A DNA stretch of 64,000 nucleotides from Nocardia sp. NBC_01730 (GTDB lineage Bacteria > Actinomycetota > Actinomycetes > Mycobacteriales > Mycobacteriaceae). Both the position numbers and the translations under genes were made by a program. Positions 58,156-64,000 of the stretch are shown here, piece after piece. The stretch lies in contig NZ_CP109162.1 of NCBI RefSeq assembly GCF_035920445.1, positions 4,960,001 through 5,024,000 on the forward strand, given 5' to 3'. Position 1 is the first letter of the stretch; every line of letters begins with the position of its first letter. Under the pieces are notes generated by a model. It saw only the letters and a program-made list of their open reading frames with translations. It did no database searches and had not been told where the DNA came from.

Positions 58156-58467
58156 GTGCCAACTTACTCGTATGCGTGCACCCAGTGTGATAACCGCTTC
58201 GACATCGTTCAGTCCTTCTCCGACGAGGCCCTGAGCGTGTGCTCGGAGTGCTCGGGGAAGCTGCGCAAGCTGTTCAACTCAGTCGGCATCGTCTTCAAGG
58301 GCAGCGGCTTCTACCGCACCGACAGCCGCGCAGGCGCCTCCACCGCGAGCGAGCCGGCCAAGTCCGACAGCGGCTCGAGCAGCTCGTCCTCCGATTCCAC
58401 CTCTTCCTCCGATTCCAGCTCGTCGAGCGGCTCCTCCGCGTCGACCAGCACCGCCGTAGCCAGCTGA
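58156..58467 (+). CDS. FmdB-family zinc-ribbon protein (Ruc-like chaperone)
   Basis: 103 aa. The zinc ribbon has Cys pairs at YACTQCDNRF and SVCSECSGKLRKLF. GIVFKGSGFYRTD closes the domain. The last about 45 residues are Ser-rich and disordered. M. tuberculosis Rv0991c (Ruc), of the same build, is a redox-regulated chaperone. The GTG at 58156 has GGGAGG upstream and a CIRCE-like element precedes it. Confidence 0.88.
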   Translation: MPTYSYACTQCDNRFDIVQSFSDEALSVCSECSGKLRKLFNSVGIVFKGSGFYRTDSRAGASTASEPAKSDSGSSSSSSDSTSSSDSSSSSGSSASTSTAVAS

Positions 58468-58554
58468 TTCGACGGTTTTCCACAGCCGCTCCACTATCCA
58501 CAGCCCGCCGTTCTCCGGGCCGGTTCGGCCTGCGCCCGGCCATAGGATCCGGCC

Positions 58555-59217
58555 ATGACTCGCGCACTCGCCGACCTCGGCCGGGGCGGCTGGAACCCGG
58601 CATGGCGGCGCCCACCCTGGGCTGACGCTCTACTTGCCCGACGGCTGCTTGCCGCCGCTTTCGCCGTACTCGCAGTGTTCCTCTTCTTCCGCGGCAGCCC
58701 TGGCGCAGAAAGAACGACAGTCGTTGTCGCAGGCCGGGATCTGGCGCCGGGACGCCTTCTGGAGGCGGGCGACCTGCGCTCGGCGCCGCGCGAAGCGAGC
58801 ACACTGCCCGCAGGCGCGGTGGCCGATCCGACCGTGCTGATCGGTGCGGCACTGACCGGCGCCATGCATCAGGGCGAAGTCTTCACCGACCTGCGCGTCG
58901 TCGGCCCACGGCTGGCCGCGGCGGCCACCGGCGCGCGGGACGCCAGGATCGTACCGATCCGCCTGGCCGATACCGCGGTCGCCGAAATCCTGCGCGCGGG
59001 CGACCGCGTCGACGTGGTCGGCGCCGAGGAATCGAATGGACCCGGCACCCGACCGGCCAGAACTCTGGCTACCGACGCCTCCGTCATCCTGGTCTCCGGC
59101 CCTGGCGACGGACGTGGCGCCGCTGAACGCGTGGTACTTGTCGCGATGGACGCCGAACACGCGACCGCCGTGGCCGTCGCCTCGCTGCGCACGGCACTCA
59201 CCGTCGTCTTCCATTGA
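58555..59217 (+). CDS. SAF-domain membrane-anchored protein (CpaB/RcpC-like)
   Basis: 220 aa. One N-terminal membrane helix (RRLLAAAFAVLAVFLFFRGS) is followed by an SAF domain with VVVAGRDLAPGRLLEAGDLR, then a second beta domain with IVPIRLADTAVAEILRAGDR. CpaB-type proteins assist Flp pilus assembly, but no pilus genes are nearby. By position it may correspond to Rv0990c. Confidence 0.8.
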   Translation: MTRALADLGRGGWNPAWRRPPWADALLARRLLAAAFAVLAVFLFFRGSPGAERTTVVVAGRDLAPGRLLEAGDLRSAPREASTLPAGAVADPTVLIGAALTGAMHQGEVFTDLRVVGPRLAAAATGARDARIVPIRLADTAVAEILRAGDRVDVVGAEESNGPGTRPARTLATDASVILVSGPGDGRGAAERVVLVAMDAEHATAVAVASLRTALTVVFH

Positions 59218-59345
59218 CCGAGGACATACCGATCAATTGAGTTAACCCGTGATTTGCTATTTGGATCATCTAGCATCTGGAATACCGGCAGGCTTGGGCC
59301 GCCGAGCACGACTGGTCAGCTCCACACAAAGAGGAGACATCGGCA

Positions 59346-59750
59346 ATGCTCAAGGGTTTCAAGGAGTTTCTGTCCCGCGGAAATGTCATCGACCTTGCGG
59401 TTTCCGTGGTCATCGGCATCGCGTTCGTCGCGATCATCACTGCGTTCACAAATGCCGTCATCAATCCGATCCTCGCCGCCTTCTACGGCAATGACGAGAA
59501 ACATATCGGTTTCTGGCTGATTGCCGACAATCCGGAGACGTTCGTTCAGGTCGGTCCGATCATCACGGCTGTGCTCAACTTCCTCATCATCGCCGCAGTG
59601 CTGTACCTCGTGCTCGTGCTTCCCGCGACGCACCTGAAGAAGCGGTTCCGGCCCGACGACTCCACACTCACCGATTCGGAGGTGCTGATTCAGATCCGCG
59701 ACCTGCTCACCGAGAGCCAGACCAGCGGGGGCGGACGGCACGAGTTCTGA
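59346..59750 (+). CDS. mscL: Large-conductance mechanosensitive channel
   Basis: 134 aa. GFKEFLSRGNVIDLAVSVVI (N-terminal amphipathic helix and M1), AFVAIITAFTNAVINPI, periplasmic loop, M2 ITAVLNFLIIAAVLYLVLVL, then the basic cytoplasmic helix. It releases solutes on osmotic downshock. A bidirectional hairpin follows. Confidence 0.96.
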   Translation: MLKGFKEFLSRGNVIDLAVSVVIGIAFVAIITAFTNAVINPILAAFYGNDEKHIGFWLIADNPETFVQVGPIITAVLNFLIIAAVLYLVLVLPATHLKKRFRPDDSTLTDSEVLIQIRDLLTESQTSGGGRHEF

Positions 59751-59772
59751 AATTTCCCGCACCGCGGGATGA

Positions 59773-59801
59773 AACGGGCCCGTCGTGACGACGGGCCCGT
59801 T
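59773..59801. terminator. Bidirectional terminator between mscL and porin
   Basis: AACGGGCCCGTCG, loop TGA, and its exact complement (13-bp stem) lie between the convergent mscL and MspA porin genes. Confidence 0.85.
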
Positions 59802-59821
59802 CGCGTTGTGTGGGTGGGCGC

Positions 59822-60493
59822 TCAGCCGAGGCTGAACGGCGCTCCCCACAGCGTCACCCAGGTGATGACGTTTTCGGTCTCCACTTCGACGCTGACGAAC
59901 GCGCGCGCTTGCGCATAGCCGCCGCAGCCGGACAGACCGATGGTCTCGTCCGCCCAGGTGACCGAGCCACTGTCGCCCCTGAACCGGACGCGCTTCTTGT
60001 GCGACTCGTTGCCGAAGTCATCCGACTGCTCGAGATCGAGCACATAGAACGACCTGGCCTGCCCCGGACCGAGCGTCAGATTGCCGCCCGTGTTCGCCCC
60101 GGCAGTCGGCCGCACGTTCTGCCCATCGCTCCAGTTGGCACCGCCGGTGGCGCCGCCGGTGGCGCCGCCGCCCGCGATATTGACCTGACAACCCACGGTG
60201 TAGCCGGGAAAGATGGATCCGCCTGCCGCGCCGGACAACTCGACCTGAGCGCTGCCGGACACCCACGCGTTGCGGTGCACCGGCGTCGCGCCGAGAGACG
60301 GGCTGATGGTGGCGGACTCGCCGACCAGACGAATCGTGACCACGGTGCCGTCGGACAGCGTTTTGGTGAGCTCGCCGCCCGGCAGGGGGACCAAGGTGTC
60401 GGCGTTGGCCGCGCCGGTCGACAGCAGCCCCATGGTGATGACCGCAGACGCGCACAGCCCGGCCGCGCGCGCCAGCTTCGTACGATCGATCAT
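59822..60493 (-). CDS. MspA family porin (copy B2)
   Basis: 223 aa. Signal peptide with AAGLCASAVITMGLLSTGAA and cleavage before NADTLVPLP. The mature MspA barrel has TLSDGTVVTIRLVGESATIS, VSGSAQVELSGAAGGSIFPG and SVTWADETIGLSGCGGYAQA. Nearly the same as the porin at 61124-61795. MspA proteins form octameric channels in the mycolate outer membrane; NfpA/NfpB of Nocardia farcinica are examples. A truncated partner lies directly upstream. Confidence 0.93.
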   Translation of the reverse strand: MIDRTKLARAAGLCASAVITMGLLSTGAANADTLVPLPGGELTKTLSDGTVVTIRLVGESATISPSLGATPVHRNAWVSGSAQVELSGAAGGSIFPGYTVGCQVNIAGGGATGGATGGANWSDGQNVRPTAGANTGGNLTLGPGQARSFYVLDLEQSDDFGNESHKKRVRFRGDSGSVTWADETIGLSGCGGYAQARAFVSVEVETENVITWVTLWGAPFSLG

Positions 60494-60500
60494 GACGTCG

Positions 60501-60758
60501 TTACCCTTCGAGGATTGAGTTCGCTTCAGCGAAAAGAGATTTCACAGATACTACCGACGTCGCCGGTGCCGAACGGCACCCCGTGGGAGTCACACCATGG
60601 CCGAACTTCCGGCCGTCCGGCAACGGCACGAAGACATCGGCATTCGCGGCACCGGTCGAGAACAGACCGGTGGCAACGGCCGCCACAGCAACGGCGCCGG
60701 CGATGCGGACGCCTCGAGACGGACCCCGATATGCGGTACTTGCCAGAGTTCTGCTCAT
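60501..60758 (-). pseudogene. MspA porin with central deletion (copy A2)
   Basis: It opens with a porin signal peptide and mature start (RGVRIAGAVAVAAVATGLFS, then NADVFVPLPDGRKFGHGV) and jumps directly to sequence aligning with the last codons and trailer of the porin at 61862-62536 (GGGGTGCCGTTCGGCACCGG here, GGGATGCCCTTCAGCATCGG there). About 170 codons are missing. The leader to the next porin, CGCTGAAGCG-x-ACTCAA-x-CCTCGA, is conserved in both pairs. Confidence 0.85.
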
Positions 60759-60894
60759 CATCGCGGTTCTGCTCATCATCGCGGCTGCCCGCCCCGGGGT
60801 ATCGAGGCGGACATGCCTCGTCAGAGCCGACAGCACTCCATGGAATGTTCTGTCCACCAAGTGATCTGCCGACCGTTGCCGCATCGTGCGATTC

Positions 60895-60944
60895 GGACAA
60901 ACAAGGACAAACACGGACAAACACGGACAAACACGGACAAACAA
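60895..60944. repeat. Five tandem 10-bp repeats
   Basis: GGACAAACAC-type units at 60895, 60905, 60915, 60925 and 60935; the first and last end in AA. Nearby, an 18-bp unit GTTCTGCTCATCATCGCG is repeated twice at 60748-60783. Both lie around the start of the deleted porin. Confidence 0.9.
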
Positions 60945-61054
60945 TGCCATTCGGTGTCAACCGGACTTTTCAGGAAATTCCAGCAACTTGCGCCGAAACG
61001 TGGGCGATGCGGTTAGCATCGCGGGTGATGTTCTGTGGCAATCGTTTTCACATG

Positions 61055-61090
61055 GAAATGGGCCCGTCGCAGCAGCGACGGGCCCATTTC
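61055..61090 (-). terminator. Terminator after porin copy B1
   Basis: A perfect 16-bp stem (GAAATGGGCCCGTCGC and complement) with a 4-nt loop, about 35 bp beyond the porin stop. It shares the GGGCCCGTCG core with the hairpin at 59773, as expected if the porin block was duplicated. Confidence 0.85.
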
Positions 61091-61123
61091 CTTGATACCC
61101 GCGGGTCTTTCACCCGCGTTCAC

Positions 61124-61795
61124 TCAGCCGAGGCTGAAGGGCTGACCCCACAGCGTCACCCAGGTGATGACGTTATCGGTCTCGACCTCGACGCTGACGA
61201 ACGCGCGCGCCTGCGCGTAGCCGCCGCAGCCGGACAGGCCGATAGTCTCGTCGGACCAGGTGACCGAGCCACTGGTGCCCTTGAAGGCGTTGCGGGTCTT
61301 GTGCGACTCGTTGCCGTAGTCGTCGGGCTGCTCGAGATCGAGGACGTAGAAGGACTTCGCCTGGCCGGGTCCGAGCGTCAGGTTGCCGCCAGAGTTGGCG
61401 CCGACGCCACCGGTGACACTCTGGCCGTCGCTCCAGTCCATATTGCCGTCCATCCCACCGGTGGCGCCGCCCCCGGCGATGTTGACCTGGCAGCCCACGG
61501 TGTAGCCGGGGAAGATCTTGCCGCCGGCCGTGCCGGAGAGCTCGACCTGGGCGCTACCGGACACCCACGCGTTGCGGTGCACCGGGGTGGAGCCAAGGGA
61601 CGGGTTGATGTTGGCCGACTCGCCGACGAGACGAATCGTCACCACGGTGCCGTCGGACAGCGTCTTGGTGAGCTCACCGCCCGGCAGCGGGACGAAGGTG
61701 TCGGCATTGGCCGCACCGGTGGAGAACAGGCCCATGGCGATGGTGGCAGCGGCGCCGACACCGGCCATCCGTGCCAACTTCTTACGGTTGATCAT
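61124..61795 (-). CDS. MspA family porin (copy B1)
   Basis: 223 aa. Signal peptide MAGVGAAATIAMGLFSTGAA, then NADTFVPLPGGELTKTLSDG and the same barrel motifs as copy B2, including YAQARAFVSVEVETDNVITW. It lies 66 bp downstream of the larger porin at 61862-62536 and probably forms an operon and a mixed channel with it, as NfpA and NfpB do. Confidence 0.93.
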   Translation of the reverse strand: MINRKKLARMAGVGAAATIAMGLFSTGAANADTFVPLPGGELTKTLSDGTVVTIRLVGESANINPSLGSTPVHRNAWVSGSAQVELSGTAGGKIFPGYTVGCQVNIAGGGATGGMDGNMDWSDGQSVTGGVGANSGGNLTLGPGQAKSFYVLDLEQPDDYGNESHKTRNAFKGTSGSVTWSDETIGLSGCGGYAQARAFVSVEVETDNVITWVTLWGQPFSLG

Positions 61796-61861
61796 GGTTG
61801 GTACCCCTCGAGGGTTGAGTCCGCTTCAGCGGGAAGATTGTTCGTTTGGATTCGACAGACG

Positions 61862-62536
61862 TCAGCCGATGCTGAAGGGCATCCCATAGAGGGTGGTCTT
61901 CGAGTAGTGGTCGCCGATGATCTCGACAACCGTGTAGGCGCGCGCCTGCGCGTAGCCCGCGCAACCCTGGATCTGGATCTCGGCGTCCTGGTACTCGACG
62001 GAGTAGACACCCGGCTTGAGGATGTCCTTGTAGTCGATCTGAACGAACTTGACTTCACCGGGGCCGAGGTTGAGGCCGATCGAGCCACCGGCGCTGGCAC
62101 CGCTGAGGTTGACGCTCCCGGACATGCCCGCGGAGATCGCGTCGTCGGCGATGCTGACCTGGCAGCCGACGACGTAGCCGGTGCTCAGCTGAGACGCGCC
62201 GTGAGTCGAGGAGTTGTTGGTACCGGGGCCTCCGGCCGGACCGTTATTGGGGCCGACGGTGCCTTCCGGCGTGACGGAGACATCGGCAGCGGCGTTGCCC
62301 GACACCCAGACGACGCGACCAGCGCCGTTCGCGGCCATAGAGGGCGAAATCAAGGCCCGCTCTCCCGTCCTGGTGATCGTCACGCCAGGCCCCGCCTTCT
62401 GGCCGTCCGGCAACGGCACGAAGGTATCGGCATTGGCAGCACCGGTCGAAAGCAGGCCCATGGCAACGGCCGCGGCAGCGCCGATACCCGCGACGCGGGC
62501 ACCGCGGCGCACACCAATGGTGCGATTCTCGCTCAT
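61862..62536 (-). CDS. MspA family porin (copy A1)
   Basis: 224 aa. Signal peptide GARVAGIGAAAAVAMGLLST, mature start NADTFVPLPDGQKAGPGVTI. It differs from the B copies through an inserted Gly/Pro/Asn-rich loop (GPNNGPAGGPGTNNSSTHGA) and a different C-terminal half (IQGCAGYAQARAYTVVEIIG). The ATG at 62536 has GAGGGGAAG upstream. First gene of the porin pair, with a CRP/GlxR-like site further upstream. Confidence 0.93.
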   Translation of the reverse strand: MSENRTIGVRRGARVAGIGAAAAVAMGLLSTGAANADTFVPLPDGQKAGPGVTITRTGERALISPSMAANGAGRVVWVSGNAAADVSVTPEGTVGPNNGPAGGPGTNNSSTHGASQLSTGYVVGCQVSIADDAISAGMSGSVNLSGASAGGSIGLNLGPGEVKFVQIDYKDILKPGVYSVEYQDAEIQIQGCAGYAQARAYTVVEIIGDHYSKTTLYGMPFSIG

Positions 62537-63042
62537 ACTTCCCCTCATCAGGTTAAAAACAGTCAACCTCGACCATCGAGGCTGGACAGTGGTCCTCTCA
62601 GGCCCAGCTCAGTGTGTCGCTCCCTTGTTGCCGACATGTAACCGGCTGTTATTTCGGCGCAACGGTCCAGCTGGCAGTGGAACCGAGCCGGGTTCCGCCA
62701 GGCCGCGGCGCGCGCAGTACCCGGGCCTTCGGGGTCCAATGGTGGTGACTCGATGGCGACATTAAACGCTCGATAACCGCACTGCAATGTGAGCTTTCAT
62801 AAAGTTCAACGTGACGTAGATCACAGTTGCGTACATATGAATATGCCGTGACGTGCATGAATGCAAGTCCGCAACCTCCGAGGCCAACGCACCCGCTCGA
62901 GAAGCGACATAGCGGCGCCAGTGATCGAATACGGGACACGGCCGTACGGATTTCGCGGCAATAACTTTGATTCGGAAGTAATCACGGGTGGATCACAACA
63001 CCAAGGCCCGCAAATACGTAGCTATTACGTAGATAGCTGGGC
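62537..63042. other. Porin promoter region
   Basis: 506 bp upstream of the porin pair. Apart from the CRP/GlxR-like site and a half-site AATGTGAG near 62787, no gene was recognised. Several AT-rich stretches (62940-63030) may hold promoters. Confidence 0.45.
62810..62825. promoter_or_regulatory. CRP/GlxR-like cAMP regulator site
   Basis: CGTGACGTAGATCACA matches TGTGA-NN-TA-NN-TCACA except the first base. It lies about 275 bp upstream of the first porin start and could link porin expression to carbon status. Confidence 0.65.
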
Positions 63043-63219
63043 TTACCCGTGATGCGGAGGAACTTGAGCGCGCAGCCAGTCGTCGGAGGACCGGCCGTCG
63101 TCGCGGTCGTCGCTGGTGGTCTCGGGGAGAGCGTCACCGAAGATCTTCGCGAGACGCGCAGCGTCCCTCGCCCGGCGGGCCGCCGGGCGAGGGACGTCGG
63201 AGGGGGTGGCGGCCGTGAT
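63043..63219 (-). CDS. Small acidic/basic protein after moaB2, start unresolved
   Basis: An open frame of about 58 codons contains PRPAARRARDAARLAKIFGD and ends DDWLRAQVPPHHG. The frame begins at the moaB2 stop but contains no ATG, GTG or TTG; only ATT, ATA, ATC or ACG are available. The basic helix and the Trp-Leu-Arg...Val-Pro-Pro-His-His end look selected, so I list it as probable. Confidence 0.45.
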   Translation of the reverse strand: MTAATPSDVPRPAARRARDAARLAKIFGDALPETTSDDRDDGRSSDDWLRAQVPPHHG

Positions 63220-63713
63220 TATTCGACCAATCCGGAAAGCTCACCGATCACCCTGCTGGCGAGCGGCCCGAGCGTGGCCATACCGTCGCGAATCGCGGAC
63301 CGAGTGCCAGGCAGATTGACCACCAGCGTGCTTCCGGAGACGCCTGCCACCCCACGGGACAAACCCGCGTCCAGCGAACCCGCTACCCGGCCGGAGGAGC
63401 GCAGCGCCTCACTGATTCCCGGCAGCTCACGGTCGAGCACTTGCGAAGTGGCTTCCGGCGTGACGTCGCGCGGGGACATGCCTGTGCCACCGACCGAGAT
63501 CACCAGGTCGACACCGCCGATCACCGCGGTGTTGAGCGCGTTGCGGATCTCCACCTCATCGGCCTGCACCGACACCGACGCGTCCACGAGGAAACCCGCC
63601 TCGGTGAGCAGCTCGGTGACCAGCGGGCCGAGCGAGTCAACACCTCCATGCGCCGTTCGATCGTCGACGACCACCACCAGAGCACGCCCCGCCACAGGAG
63701 CATCGATTTCCAT
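63219..63713 (-). CDS. moaB2: MoaB/Mog-type molybdopterin protein
   Basis: 164 aa from ATG 63713. Start region GRALVVVVDDRTAHGGVDSL, then VIGGVDLVISVGGTGMSPRD (MPT-binding, conserved SGGTG) and LSRGVAGVSGSTLVVNLPGT. It acts in adenylation/transfer of molybdopterin. ATG 63818 overlaps the pepD stop and would add 35 residues; the shorter start fits the usual family N-terminus. Confidence 0.9.
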   Translation of the reverse strand: MEIDAPVAGRALVVVVDDRTAHGGVDSLGPLVTELLTEAGFLVDASVSVQADEVEIRNALNTAVIGGVDLVISVGGTGMSPRDVTPEATSQVLDRELPGISEALRSSGRVAGSLDAGLSRGVAGVSGSTLVVNLPGTRSAIRDGMATLGPLASRVIGELSGLVE

Positions 63714-63814
63714 GCTGCTCACCGTAGCGCCTGCGTCGAGCAGTTCGGCGGCCGCGCCGAGAACATCGGCGTCGACCTCGACCAGCTGGGCCCGTCCGCC
63801 GGGCAGCACTCGCA

Positions 63815-64000
63815 TCATCGGCCACCGTCCGCGGGCGCGCCGGTGAGGGCGACCTCGACCGTCTTGGGGTTGTTGCCTTGTTCGTCGGTGTAGGTGATCT
63901 TCACCTTGTCTCCTGGTTGGTGGGAGCGGACCGCGGCGACGAGCGCGTTCCCGGAATCGATCGGCCGGTCGTCGATCTTCGTGACGATCGAGCCCGCGGG
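63815..64000 (-). CDS. pepD: HtrA-like serine protease PepD, C-terminal PDZ part (runs off right edge)
   Basis: The last 61 codons. AGSIVTKIDDRPIDSGNALV, AAVRSHQPGDKVKITYTDEQ and GNNPKTVEVALTG are the second half of a PDZ domain of the DegP/HtrA family. pepD before moaB2 equals Rv0983-Rv0984. The protease domain lies outside the window. Confidence 0.85.
   Translation of the reverse strand, partial: PAGSIVTKIDDRPIDSGNALVAAVRSHQPGDKVKITYTDEQGNNPKTVEVALTGAPADGGR

Overview
The window is high-GC actinobacterial DNA. The gene content points to a mycolic-acid-bearing member of Corynebacteriales, most likely Nocardia: MspA-type porins (the NfpA/NfpB kind), an RpfB with DUF348 and G5 domains, protein O-mannosyltransferase, an Rv1355c-type ThiF/nitroreductase protein, EgtA and the Glp/GlpR division pair. 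The genus is inferred from these families, not from a database match.

The window consists of two blocks of housekeeping genes. From memory of the Mycobacterium tuberculosis gene order, they follow the Rv0983-Rv1015c neighbourhood read backwards. Left block (about 2-28.5 kb): acyl-AMP ligase (pks16-like), pth, rplY, prfC, ispE, rsmA/ksgA, rpfB, tatD, metG, rsmI, pmt and arcA. Local insertions here are a DUF445 membrane protein flanked by two DUF4393/Abi-alpha-like proteins, an ABC-F ATPase, an LLM oxidoreductase and a copper chaperone. Right block (52.8-64 kb): tRNA-Ala, glpR, a RimJ-like acetyltransferase, glp/moeA, galU, 5-formyl-THF cyclo-ligase, an FmdB/Ruc-like protein under a CIRCE-like element, a SAF-domain protein, mscL, an MspA porin cluster, moaB2 and pepD.

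Between arcA and the tRNA-Ala gene lies about 24 kb of accessory DNA (28.6-52.8 kb). It carries soxR, an SDR, a glycosyltransferase, a three-gene group (GAF-GGDEF-EAL, ThiF/nitroreductase, GNAT-like), two GyrI-like proteins, a family-5 uracil-DNA glycosylase, a ferredoxin/P450 pair, a lone P450 without the usual ExxR motif, an alpha/beta hydrolase with a decayed duplicate, a GAF regulator, and a surface module: a DUF3494 (ice-binding-type) protein with a collagen-like stalk and sorting signal, translationally coupled to a class F sortase. A second DUF3494 protein with IPT/TIG domains and no signal peptide follows after 2.4 kb of gene-poor, repeat-bearing DNA.

Small-scale structure includes two copies in opposite orientation of an asymmetric about 95-bp palindromic element, CsoR-, SoxR-, CIRCE- and CRP/GlxR-like sites, strong hairpin terminators, and a porin-pair duplication in which one copy has lost its centre. 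Start sites were chosen by ribosome-binding-site position and overlap with neighbours, and some remain uncertain.
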